Positions 1 through 7,303 of a stretch of 64,000 nt of DNA are shown here, piece by piece. Below the pieces are notes generated by a model that saw only the letters and a program-made list of their open reading frames with translations, did no database searches and was not told the origin of the DNA. This DNA is from CAVVWJ01 sp036556025. GTDB lineage: Bacteria > Gemmatimonadota > Gemmatimonadetes > Gemmatimonadales > GWC2-71-9. Location: contig DATBKD010000093.1 in assembly GCA_036556025.1 (NCBI GenBank), positions 1-64,000 of the forward strand, read 5' to 3'. The position numbers were made by a program, and so were the translations under genes. Numbering within the stretch: the stretch's first letter is position 1; every line of letters begins with the position of its first letter.

Positions 1-1535
1 CCCGTGCTCGCGGTCAGATAGAGCGACTTCCCGTCCGCATCCCCGAAGGCGAAGTTGGCGTCGTGCTCCGGGGGCACGATCCGGCCCAAGGGCTTGCCTG
101 CCGGCGATAAAATCCATACGCCGCCCGGCGCTGAGACATAGACGTTGCCCAGCTGATCCACCTTGATCCCGTCCAGCGCTACCTTCTCCGGATTCTTGGC
201 AAAGTCGTAGAACACCGTTCCGTGGGCGATGGTCCCGTCCGGGTTCACCTGGTACCGCATCAGCACCTTGTGGTCGAGGTCCCAATTGTCCACATAGAGG
301 TAGCGCTCGTCGGGGGAGAAGGCGATCCCGTTGGGGCCGCTGAGCTCCTTGGTGAGCAGCGTTACCAGGCTGTCCTTTACCATGTAGACGCCGCTGAACG
401 GCAGCTCCTTCCCTGGGTCGTCGAAGGTTTGGGGTAACCCAAAGGGCGGATCGGTGAAGTACAACGTGCCATCCGACCGATAGACCAGATCGTTGGGACT
501 ATTGAGCCGGTGACCCTGATAGCGATCCGCCAGCACGGTGATCTTGCCGGTGCGCTCGAGCCGCGTCACCCGACGATTGCCGTGTTCGTTGATCGTGAGC
601 AGGCCATTCGGGTTGAGAGTCAGCCCGTTGGAGCCCGGCTGATGATACCGGCCAATGTCGAGCCCGCTGTACCCACTTTTGCTGCGAAAGACCGAAACTG
701 ATCCATCGGGCGTCCAGCGATAGATGGTGTTCGCATTGGGATCGCTGAACAGCAAATACCCATCCGGATGCCAAACTGGACCCTCGGTAAACTGAAATCC
801 GCCGGCCAGTTTTTCCAACTGGGTGCCGCGCGCGATCACGCGGTCCAGCCCGGGATCGAGCCGCACGATGCGTGCAGCGACGGGCTCCGCCCCTCCTACC
901 TGGCCCGGCCGGTAGAAATCGAGGGTCGCGGAACGGATCCAGATGAAGTTGGGAGGTGGATTGGAGAGTGGTCCGTTGATTCCAAAAATGGCGAGTTGGA
1001 TTTGCTGACCAGGGCGGGCATCTCGGGTGAGCACCACCCTGTTGGGCGCGTTGAACCCCTTGATCAGTTGCCCGCCGCTCTGGCCCAGCACCAGCGGCAG
1101 CTTGCCGTCGACCCAGATCTCGGCATAGTCGTCGGTGACGAGCTCGAACACCACGGTCGAGCCGGTGACCTCGAAACCCACCACGCTGTCCGGCAGCGTG
1201 ATCTTGGTTCGATACCAGTTGAATGCCAGTCTGCCGTTGGACCGGCGGGTCTCCAGCCCGGCGGGCTCGATCGCATCCCAACGGGAGTCGTCGAAATCGA
1301 TCGCCTCGGCATGCGGCGAGATGTCGTTGGTTCGCTGATCGACCTCGACAACCTTGACATCGCTGTAACGCCACTGGGCCCTGGCCAGGGCAGCCCCTTC
1401 GGAGGTCCGCAGATCGATCACGGCCGCAGGGAGAACCACGGGCAGATCCACCGTGGCTTGCGCCAGTCCGGCGGTCGGGGTCGCCGCCAGCAGGGTGAAG
1501 GATGCCGAGAGGATGGCTCTGAGAAGACGCGGCAT
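1..1535 (-). CDS. SMP-30/gluconolactonase-family secreted lactonase with N-terminal jelly-roll domain (3' end off window)
   Basis: About 511 codons are visible; the C-terminus lies beyond position 1. It starts MPRLLRAILSASF... with a signal peptide ending near AGLAQA, so it is probably periplasmic or secreted. Residues about 60-210 look like a beta-sandwich accessory domain (FELVTDDYAEIWVDGK, ending near IWIRSATLDFY). From about residue 225 it has SMP-30 propeller features: FTEGPVWHPDG, LLFSDPNANTIYRW, SNGLTLNPNG, LNSPNDLVYRSDG, GPNGIAFSPDERYLYV. Family members hydrolyse sugar lactones or related esters; the substrate here is unknown. Its ATG shares one base with the TGA of the upstream cupin gene (TGATG), so the two are translationally coupled. 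Confidence 0.85.
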   Translation of the reverse strand, partial: MPRLLRAILSASFTLLAATPTAGLAQATVDLPVVLPAAVIDLRTSEGAALARAQWRYSDVKVVEVDQRTNDISPHAEAIDFDDSRWDAIEPAGLETRRSNGRLAFNWYRTKITLPDSVVGFEVTGSTVVFELVTDDYAEIWVDGKLPLVLGQSGGQLIKGFNAPNRVVLTRDARPGQQIQLAIFGINGPLSNPPPNFIWIRSATLDFYRPGQVGGAEPVAARIVRLDPGLDRVIARGTQLEKLAGGFQFTEGPVWHPDGYLLFSDPNANTIYRWTPDGSVSVFRSKSGYSGLDIGRYHQPGSNGLTLNPNGLLTINEHGNRRVTRLERTGKITVLADRYQGHRLNSPNDLVYRSDGTLYFTDPPFGLPQTFDDPGKELPFSGVYMVKDSLVTLLTKELSGPNGIAFSPDERYLYVDNWDLDHKVLMRYQVNPDGTIAHGTVFYDFAKNPEKVALDGIKVDQLGNVYVSAPGGVWILSPAGKPLGRIVPPEHDANFAFGDADGKSLYLTAST

Positions 1536-1996
1536 CACATGGCTCCGGGTTGACGTTCCGCCTGACGCACCTTCACGACGTAGTACAGGAACGGAGCCTT
1601 GACCTCTTTGAACCAGTGGGGAGTGCCATTGGGAATGACCACGACATCACCCGGGGCGAGCTCTCGCGTCTCGCCACCCTGGATCGCGCTTCCCCGGCGT
1701 TCCTCGGGGCCTATCGACTTCAGTCCTACGGCCGTACCGCCGGTCACCAGCGTGGCCGACCCTTGTAGCACGTAGGCGATATCGGTGTCCCGAGTGTGGA
1801 TCTCCGCCATGCCCGGCCCCTCACGCCGACTCGCGTGGATCTTGTAATCACCAACCTCGAGCATCGGCACCCCTTTGGCGAAGTCCGCCATCACCTGATC
1901 GGCCGGGATGTAGGTGACGACACCATCGTCGGTCCGTGGATGGAGCACGGCGCCCAGGAGCAAGACCAGCGCCAGGAGCAGAATTATCGGTCGCAT
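1535..1996 (-). CDS. Secreted or membrane-anchored cupin-fold protein
   Basis: 153 aa. A hydrophobic N-terminus (MRPIILLLALVLLLGAVLH) suggests export or an N-terminal anchor. The rest is a single small cupin: KIHASRREGPGMAEIHTRDTD, then YVLQGSATLVTGG, then LAPGDVVVIPNGTPHWF. The histidine in AEIH and the TPHWF histidine are at usual metal-ligand positions. I chose the ATG at 1996 because it begins the signal-like segment. Middle gene of a three-gene minus-strand operon (GlcG-like, cupin, SMP-30), which suggests sugar-acid or lactone metabolism outside the cytoplasm. No specific reaction can be assigned. Confidence 0.8.
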   Translation of the reverse strand: MRPIILLLALVLLLGAVLHPRTDDGVVTYIPADQVMADFAKGVPMLEVGDYKIHASRREGPGMAEIHTRDTDIAYVLQGSATLVTGGTAVGLKSIGPEERRGSAIQGGETRELAPGDVVVIPNGTPHWFKEVKAPFLYYVVKVRQAERQPGAM

Positions 1997-2007
1997 GGGG
2001 GCCTCCC

Positions 2008-2502
2008 TCACTTCGCCGCGTTGGTCTTGCCGTTGAGCGCGATCGAGCCGGCGAGCGCGATGGCGGCATCCCGCGCCGCGCTGGATGCGCCGCTGACCCC
2101 GATGGCACCGACCACCCGACCGTCGACGACGATCGGCTCGCCGCCGTTGAGCGGAGCGGACCACACGTTCAGCAAGGGTGTGCGGCCCCCGATGATGGCG
2201 TCCTCCAGGATCTTGGTGGGCTTTTGAAACAGCGCGGCGGTCCGCGCCTTTTCCGTGGAAATCGTGGCGCCCATGGGAAAAGTCGGCTGGATGCGCTCGA
2301 GGTACATGAGGTTGCCGCCGTCGTCGACGATCGCGATGGAGCCGCCTTCATTCCCCTTCTTTGCTTCAGCGGCGGCTGCTGCGGCGATCACCTTGGCGCC
2401 TTCCAGCGTCAGAGTCCGCTTGGCCTCGGTTGCCTGCGCATGGGCCCGGCCGGTACCCGCAACCAGGGCCAGGGCAATGAGGAAGGTACGAGTGGTCTTC
2501 AT
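2008..2502 (-). CDS. GlcG/HbpS-family (DUF336) protein with signal peptide
   Basis: 164 aa. A signal peptide (MKTTRTFLIALALVAGTGRAHAQ) precedes a GlcG/HbpS domain: LTLEGAKVIAAAAAAEAKK, SIAIVDDGGNLMYLERI, STEKARTAALFQKPT, GGEPIVVDGRVVGAIGVSG. The family includes heme-binding HbpS and GlcG encoded with glycolate oxidase; its biochemical role is poorly defined. First gene of the operon with the cupin and the SMP-30 lactonase (11-nt gap to the cupin). Confidence 0.85.
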   Translation of the reverse strand: MKTTRTFLIALALVAGTGRAHAQATEAKRTLTLEGAKVIAAAAAAEAKKGNEGGSIAIVDDGGNLMYLERIQPTFPMGATISTEKARTAALFQKPTKILEDAIIGGRTPLLNVWSAPLNGGEPIVVDGRVVGAIGVSGASSAARDAAIALAGSIALNGKTNAAK

Positions 2503-2609
2503 GATGTGCTGCTCCTCGCTAGGTGGATGGCTGCCATGATGCAGCCTCTAATGCGAGGAGCGGGGAGTTGGTTCCAGCTGGCGGAGATATCCCGCCGGCT
2601 GGCGGCGGC

Positions 2610-3434
2610 TCACTCCACCCCGGCGAGATTGTACAGCGCGCGCCAGGCCCGGAACACTTCCCGGTAGTCCTGGTGGACATATTCCACCGTTCGTCCGCCG
2701 GTCCGGACCGAACCGGGAACCAGTTCCGCCATGTCCGCCATCTGGGCAAGGGCGAAGTCCACCTCCAGCCGGATGGGGGAGGGCAGAGTAAATGGCCGGT
2801 GGGGGCGCTTCAGTGCCGCGGCAGCGCCCTCCCGGATGCGACGGCAGGCTTCCACGGGTGCCACGCTGCGCGCAGCAAACCGTCCCACCGCGTGTTTCAC
2901 GATGACCGTCTCCACCGATTCTCCCAGGACCTCCCGGGTCTCCTGAGCCAGCGTCTGGTCGCCGCTCACCAACGCGATCCCCACCCCGTACGTGCCGGCG
3001 AGCGCGGCGTTGATGGCCAGTTCCCCTACCGGCCGTCCATTGAGTCGCGCCTCATAGACTCGACTGCTGTAGGTGTGGTCGATGATGGCGGCTCGGACGC
3101 CGGCTCGCGCGTGATAGCCAATCAGCATCGCAGCGTCGAAACCCTGTTCGACCCCCTCCATCATGGACCGGAGCTTGGGCCCCCCGCTCAACAGCTCGGC
3201 GGCCGGGTGGAGCTCCTCGACCAGCAGGTTGCGCATGAACCAATGGCTGTCGTTGACCAGCACGGCCGTCGCCCCGGCCGCCAGGGCTCCTTCGATGGCA
3301 GCATTGGCTTCCCCCGTCATCAAATGCCGAAACCTGTTATACTCCCCCGCGTGCAGCGGATCAGTGGGGTCAGTCTGATCCTCATGAACGACGCCGGCAA
3401 CGCCTTCCATGTCGACGGAGATGTAGACCTTCAT
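2610..3434 (-). CDS. dppA: D-aminopeptidase DppA-like (M55 metallopeptidase)
   Basis: 274 aa. Starts MKVYISVDMEGVAGV, the M55 signature in which the D and E of SVDMEG bind zinc. Further conserved histidines are in NDSHWF and IGYHARAG. Bacillus DppA is a self-compartmentalising D-aminopeptidase that releases D-Ala from short peptides. Longer in-frame starts exist upstream, but family N-termini begin at MK-[VI]-[YF]-ISVDMEG, so the ATG at 3434 is used. An oligopeptide ABC transporter lies 9 kb away, recalling the dppABCDE operon, although the two are not co-transcribed here. Divergent from the lipoprotein gene at 3480. Confidence 0.9.
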   Translation of the reverse strand: MKVYISVDMEGVAGVVHEDQTDPTDPLHAGEYNRFRHLMTGEANAAIEGALAAGATAVLVNDSHWFMRNLLVEELHPAAELLSGGPKLRSMMEGVEQGFDAAMLIGYHARAGVRAAIIDHTYSSRVYEARLNGRPVGELAINAALAGTYGVGIALVSGDQTLAQETREVLGESVETVIVKHAVGRFAARSVAPVEACRRIREGAAAALKRPHRPFTLPSPIRLEVDFALAQMADMAELVPGSVRTGGRTVEYVHQDYREVFRAWRALYNLAGVE

Positions 3435-3479
3435 GACGTCTCCCGTGGTAGGGACCCGGTGACAGGGCGAGGACAAATC

Positions 3480-3884
3480 ATGCGCGTACGTGTGTGGGGA
3501 CTTGCTACGGCGATCGCCGTGGCTGCTTGCTCTCCCCATGGTGACCAGCAGAACGCCAATCTGCTGGAGCAGGGACGTCTCTACACCGCCTGGCTCTACG
3601 GCAATCAATACCAGAAGCTCTGGGACCGATTTTCGCCCGACATGCGGCAAACGTTCGGCAGCGTCGCCGATCTGGCCAGCTTTGCCGGGCGCGCGGTCAC
3701 CCGTTTGGGCGTCGAGAAGCGAGTGGTCGACGAACGGGTGGACGTGACGCAGCAGTTTCCGGTGTACAGCCGGGCGGCCTCGTTCGACAAGTCACGCCAT
3801 CGGATGCTGATCGAGTGGAGCCTGGCCAAGAACGGAGACGTGACCGGACTGGTGGTGCGCCCGGAGCTGTCCGACTCGCAATAG
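3480..3884 (+). CDS. Small lipoprotein, DUF3887/DUF4878-like fold suspected
   Basis: 134 aa. MRVRVWGLATAIAVAACSPHG is a lipoprotein signal with lipobox VAAC. The mature part (LYTAWLYGNQYQKLWDRFSP, FAGRAVTRLGVEKRV, HRMLIEWSLAKNGDVTGLVVRP) resembles the NTF2-like domains that precede secreted hydrolases, where a helical YxxLWxxFSP segment is followed by beta strands. No catalytic residues are evident. It lies alone between divergent dppA and convergent csaA (14 nt away). A precise function cannot be given. Confidence 0.7.
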   Translation: MRVRVWGLATAIAVAACSPHGDQQNANLLEQGRLYTAWLYGNQYQKLWDRFSPDMRQTFGSVADLASFAGRAVTRLGVEKRVVDERVDVTQQFPVYSRAASFDKSRHRMLIEWSLAKNGDVTGLVVRPELSDSQ

Positions 3885-3898
3885 GTCCGCGGCACGGG

Positions 3899-4228
3899 CT
3901 AGTAGACCCGGCCTCCCAGCGGCACCTCGCGCTCCACGCCGAGGAGAACGACGTCGCCCCGCTCGCTCGGCACACCCAGTACCAGGACTTCCGACGTGAA
4001 GCCGGCGATGTTGCGAGTCCCCAGGTTGACTGCCGCCACCACCAGGCGCCCCACCAACTCCTCCGCCCGGTAGAGATCACGGAGCTGGGCGCTCGAGGTC
4101 TTCTCTCCCAACGGCCCAAAATCGACCCAGAGCTTGTAGGACGGCTTGCGAGCCGGCTCGTTGACCTCGGCTCGGGTGATTCGTCCGACGCGGAGATCGA
4201 GCACCTGGAACGCAGTGAGCGGGTCCAT
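3899..4228 (-). CDS. csaA: CsaA-like tRNA-binding-domain protein
   Basis: 109 aa, a single EMAP-II/tRNA-binding OB-fold: FQVLDLRVGRITRAEVNEPARKPSYKLWVDFG, SAQLRDLY, LVVAAVNLGTRNIAGFTSEVLVLGVP. CsaA (about 110 aa) has a tRNA-binding OB fold and chaperone-like, export-related activity in Bacillus. The start codon overlaps the PhzF-like stop by one base (TGATG), so the two are coupled. Confidence 0.88.
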   Translation of the reverse strand: MDPLTAFQVLDLRVGRITRAEVNEPARKPSYKLWVDFGPLGEKTSSAQLRDLYRAEELVGRLVVAAVNLGTRNIAGFTSEVLVLGVPSERGDVVLLGVEREVPLGGRVY

Positions 4229-5025
4229 CAGTACAGCAACTCGCCCTTGAGCACCGTTACCGCCTCTCCCCCCAACTTGACCCGCTCGCCGGCAAGCCGT
4301 ACCTGAACTGTTCCGCCGCGCGACGATGCCTGGTATCCCACCAGGTCATTGCGGCCCACCTTGGGACACCAGTATGGGGCCAGAGCGCAGTGCGCCGAAC
4401 CGGTGACCGGGTCCTCCGGCACCCCCGCCGCAGGGCCGAAGAAGCGAGAGACGAAGTCGTACTCCGGGCCGGTGGCTCTGGCGGTGACGATGATCCCTCG
4501 CGCCGGCAACCGGGTCAGGATTACGAGATCCGGATTGAGGGTGCGGACGGCAAGCTCGGAATCGAGCTCGACCAGGTAGTCGAACGGAGTACGTCCCACG
4601 AATCGGCCACGAGTCCCCAGCCCCTGGACCAGCTCCTCGGGTGGCCCGACCGGGGTCGCCGGGGTGGAAGGAAAGTCGAGCCAGATCAACCGATCGCGCC
4701 GCTCAGCCGTCAGGACGCCGCTGCGGGTGTGAAAACGGGCGACTTGGTCGGCCGGCAGATGCTCCTGCTCCCACAACACGTGGGCGCTCGCCAGCGTGGC
4801 ATGCCCGCAAAGGTCCACTTCGCAGGCCGGAGTAAACCACCGCAGATCGAATCCGTCGAGCCGCCGAACCAGAAACGCGGTCTCGGCCAGGTTCATTTCC
4901 TGGGCTACCTGCTGCATCCATTCCGTGGCCCGGACCGTGGGCAATAGACATACTGCCGCCGGATTGCCGCAGAACGGCTGATCGGTGAACGCGTCCACCT
5001 GGGTGAATCGCTGCCGGATTTTCAT
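4228..5025 (-). CDS. PhzF-family isomerase/epimerase-like protein
   Basis: 265 aa. Typical PhzF N-terminus (FTQVDAFTDQPFCGNPAAVCLL), catalytic glutamate region MNLAETAFLV, repeat motif VDLCGHATLASAHVLW, and C-terminal EDPVTGSAHCALAPYW. PhzF proteins are isomerases built on the diaminopimelate-epimerase fold; most family members outside phenazine clusters have no known substrate. Full length for the family. Transcribed ahead of csaA with a one-base overlap. No phenazine genes are nearby, so phenazine biosynthesis is not implied. Confidence 0.88.
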   Translation of the reverse strand: MKIRQRFTQVDAFTDQPFCGNPAAVCLLPTVRATEWMQQVAQEMNLAETAFLVRRLDGFDLRWFTPACEVDLCGHATLASAHVLWEQEHLPADQVARFHTRSGVLTAERRDRLIWLDFPSTPATPVGPPEELVQGLGTRGRFVGRTPFDYLVELDSELAVRTLNPDLVILTRLPARGIIVTARATGPEYDFVSRFFGPAAGVPEDPVTGSAHCALAPYWCPKVGRNDLVGYQASSRGGTVQVRLAGERVKLGGEAVTVLKGELLY

Positions 5026-5119
5026 GAATACTGGTCGGGAGATAGGGAACGAGGGCGATTTGCGTGTTTAGAGAAGTATGAGCTTGCTGAACGGGAAGTG
5101 AAGGGGGGCTGCGGGAGCT

Positions 5120-5300
5120 TTATGAGGCTGCGCGAAGATTTCCCGAGTTTTGATGACAGGACTGGAGCCGGGCCAGCAGGTCACTGAAGCTGAACGGCTT
5201 GGTGAGCATTGCGCCTCCGAGGGAGGGGTCGCAAACCGGACATCTTTCCGCCACCTGGCGTATTATCGGCCCTTCCGGGCAAGAGTTGAGTGGCGTAAGC
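5120..5300 (-). pseudogene. Response-regulator receiver C-terminal remnant in the 5026-5376 gap
   Basis: The 351-base gap between phzF and the FlgM-like gene holds no complete gene. On the minus strand an open frame ending in TAA at 5120-5122 reads GGAMLTKPFSFSDLLARLQSC, which matches the last beta strand, conserved Lys-Pro and final helix of a CheY-type receiver (compare LLKKPFLPSRLLEMV in the intact regulator at 39268-39690). Upstream residues only faintly resemble a receiver, there is no DD or phospho-Asp segment, and no ATG start is in frame. I read this as a decayed receiver fragment. A short real gene with a rare start is less likely. Confidence 0.4.
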
Positions 5301-5376
5301 AGGTGCAGGCTTGCCCCAGGCAGCGGCGTGCCAGGGGCCTGAGCACCGGGTCGGCCTGGGTGGACCGGAGCGCCCC

Positions 5377-5592
5377 TCAGGCCGAGTCGCCGAGGTCCTT
5401 CAGCACGCGGCGAGCGATCTGCTCGACGGCCTCAGGGGAATCGTAGAAGCCTTCGTTCAGCCGCCGCAGGATCAGCTGTACTTGCTCCGGTGTGAGCTCA
5501 GGCGTCGCGTCTGGCGGAATGGGGGCCTCGGGCTCGCCAGGTGGCTGGTTGGGGACGGAAGGCTCGAAGTCCATGAGGGCTCGGTTCGGCAT
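5377..5592 (-). CDS. Small acidic protein with FlgM-like C-terminal helix motif
   Basis: 71 aa: a proline/glutamate-rich N-terminus, then LTPEQVQLILRRLNEGFYDSPEAVEQIARRVLKDL. The pattern RRLNEGFYDSPE..IARRVL resembles the sigma-28-binding C-terminus of FlgM anti-sigma factors (G-x-Y then IA..IL). A fliA gene lies 4 kb away, and a possible sigma-28 promoter sits immediately upstream. The start is uncertain: ATG 5592 (MPNRAL) has GGGAG only one base away, and ATG 5574 (MDFEPS) is the alternative. FlgM identity is an inference from a short motif. Confidence 0.55.
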   Translation of the reverse strand: MPNRALMDFEPSVPNQPPGEPEAPIPPDATPELTPEQVQLILRRLNEGFYDSPEAVEQIARRVLKDLGDSA

Positions 5593-5599
5593 ACTCCCA

Positions 5600-5626
5600 G
5601 TATCGGCCGCTCGCCGGGGAGCTTGA
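5600..5626 (-). promoter_or_regulatory. Candidate sigma-28 (FliA) promoter for the FlgM-like gene
   Basis: On the minus strand TCAAGCTC (5626-5619), 11 bases, then GCCGATAC (5607-5600). The FliA consensus is TAAAGTTT-N11-GCCGATAA; the -10 matches 7 of 8 and the -35 matches 5 of 8, with exact spacing. Transcription would begin almost at ATG 5592, giving a near-leaderless mRNA or favouring ATG 5574. Confidence 0.4.
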
Positions 5627-5733
5627 CAGGCGGCTTGGGCCCGTAGGTTCACGGGATGCTATCGGGGGGGCTCGGCCCTATGTTCTATCTAGCCCTCACT
5701 TATGTCAACTGCTTCTCCTGACCGCCGACATCG

Positions 5734-7146
5734 ATGGCGATGATCCTCTGCGTGGATGACGAGCCTGCAGTCGGCGTCATTCTCGAGCACGCCTTGACCC
5801 AGATGGGCCATCGGTGCCTCATCGTGCCCAGCGTGGAAGAGGCCATGGCGGCGGTCGGGCGGTCGCCTTTCGACCTGATCCTGGCCGACTACCGCATGCC
5901 CAGACGGACAGGGCTCGACCTGCTCAGCCTGCTGGAAGCAGAGGGGCATCGTATCCCGGTCATCATCATGACGGGCTACTCCAGCATCGAGCATGCGGTC
6001 ATCTCCATCAAGAGCGGTGCAATCGACTACTTGACCAAACCGGTCACTCCCGAGGCACTCGAGATTGCGGTGGGTCAGGCGCTCGAGGTCGTGCGATTGC
6101 GCCGCGAGAACGAGAGCTTCCGGCGCGAGCTCCAGAAGGTGCGCTCGTCCAGAATGCTGGTCGGGGAGAGCGAGCCCTTCCGGCGGGTCATGGACGTGAT
6201 CGACGCGGTCGCGCCGACCAGGGCCACCGTGCTGCTCGAGGGAGAGTCCGGTACCGGCAAGGAGTTGTTCGCTCGTGCCATTCACGACCGGAGTCCGCGG
6301 CACGCCGCCCCGTTCATAACGGTGAACTGCGCCGCCCTTCCGGAGGGTCTGGTCGAGAGCGTGCTGTTCGGACACGAGAAGGGGGCCTTCACCGGCGCGA
6401 CCGTCCGAACAGCGGGTGCCTTCGAGCGGGCGCACAGCGGCACGCTGCTGTTGGATGAAGTCTCGGAGATGCGCCTCGATCTGCAGGCGAAGCTGCTTCG
6501 AGTCATTCAGGAGCAGGAGTTCGAGCGGGTCGGCGGGGCGCAGCCGGTCAAGGTAGACGTTCGGCTGATCGCGACCACCAATCGTGATTTGAAGGTGGAG
6601 GCGGATGCGGGAAGGTTTCGGAGCGACTTGTACTACCGGCTCAAGGTGGTCCCAATCCGGACCCCGAGCCTGCGCGAGCGATCGGAGGATATTCCCAGAC
6701 TGGTGCACTTCTTTGTCCAGCGGTCCTCAGAGCACTTGGGCATGCCGGCTCCACCCCTGGCCCCGGAGACCATGGAGCTGCTGCAATCCTACCGCTGGCC
6801 TGGGAATGTTCGAGAGCTGGCAAACGCGGTTGAGCGTGCGGTCATTCTCTCCCGCGGGCAGGTGCTGCGGCCAGCGGCGTTCCTGGGGCATTTCGATGAT
6901 GCCCAGCCGGAAGCGACCTACAGGGGAGAACGCGTCAAGCAGGACTTGGGCCCCCAACCCACTTCCGAGCCGGCGATCCTGGCCCCGGAATCCTCGTTCG
7001 ACCTGGAGGAGCTCGAAGGCCGGGCTATACAGCGGGCGCTGGCGGCGACCGGCGGCAACCGGGTGCGGGCCGCCAAGCTCCTGGGGATCAGTGAACGGAC
7101 TCTGCGTAACAAACTGAAAGCGGCGAAATCTACAGAGCCTTCCTAG
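5734..7146 (+). CDS. NtrC-family sigma-54-dependent response regulator (receiver-AAA+-Fis HTH)
   Basis: 470 aa. Receiver at residues 1-120 (ILCVDDEP acidic pair, phospho-Asp in LILADYRMP, Lys in YLTKPV). AAA+ domain follows: Walker A GESGTGKELF, the sigma-54 contact loop GAFTGA, Walker B TLLLDEVSEM and the R-finger region WPGNVRELANAVERAV. The C-terminal Fis-type helix-turn-helix is ALAATGGNRVRAAKLLGISERTLRNKL. All key motifs are intact, so it should be an ATP-hydrolysing enhancer-binding activator. Sigma-54 promoter matches sit before the next two transcription units, which makes it a local candidate activator for the HD-GYP gene and the flhG-fliA operon, comparable to FlrC/FleQ-type flagellar regulators. 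Confidence 0.93.
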   Translation: MAMILCVDDEPAVGVILEHALTQMGHRCLIVPSVEEAMAAVGRSPFDLILADYRMPRRTGLDLLSLLEAEGHRIPVIIMTGYSSIEHAVISIKSGAIDYLTKPVTPEALEIAVGQALEVVRLRRENESFRRELQKVRSSRMLVGESEPFRRVMDVIDAVAPTRATVLLEGESGTGKELFARAIHDRSPRHAAPFITVNCAALPEGLVESVLFGHEKGAFTGATVRTAGAFERAHSGTLLLDEVSEMRLDLQAKLLRVIQEQEFERVGGAQPVKVDVRLIATTNRDLKVEADAGRFRSDLYYRLKVVPIRTPSLRERSEDIPRLVHFFVQRSSEHLGMPAPPLAPETMELLQSYRWPGNVRELANAVERAVILSRGQVLRPAAFLGHFDDAQPEATYRGERVKQDLGPQPTSEPAILAPESSFDLEELEGRAIQRALAATGGNRVRAAKLLGISERTLRNKLKAAKSTEPS

Positions 7147-7193
7147 ACGTCCCTCCTGGCTGATTTTGCGCGTCCTTCACAGTCATCCGCAAT

Positions 7194-7209
7194 CGGCACG
7201 GACCTTGCC
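7194..7209 (+). promoter_or_regulatory. Sigma-54 promoter (-24/-12) upstream of HD-GYP gene
   Basis: CGGCACGGACCTTGCC: GG at 7195-7196 and GC at 7207-7208 with exactly 10 bases between. It differs from TGGCAC-N5-TTGC only in the first base. Predicted transcription start is near 7220, 84 bases before ATG 7304. The sigma-54 activator gene ends 48 bases upstream. Confidence 0.65.
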
Positions 7210-7303
7210 CCTCACCCTCCTGCCCGGAAAGCCTTGCCTCCTTCCCTCGCACCTCCGGGCTGTGCCAACCAGTGGCTGCTCCGACCGAAGGAGAACGTCG
7301 CTC

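Noticed and set aside
3480..3884. Annotating the lipoprotein as an enzyme (beta-lactamase or hydrolase accessory)
   Set aside because: Only a lipobox and a small NTF2-like fold suspicion are visible, with no catalytic motif.
5689..6708. A 339-codon minus-strand frame opposite the NtrC-family gene
   Set aside because: The plus strand encodes a complete receiver-AAA+-Fis protein with all motifs; the antisense frame shows none.
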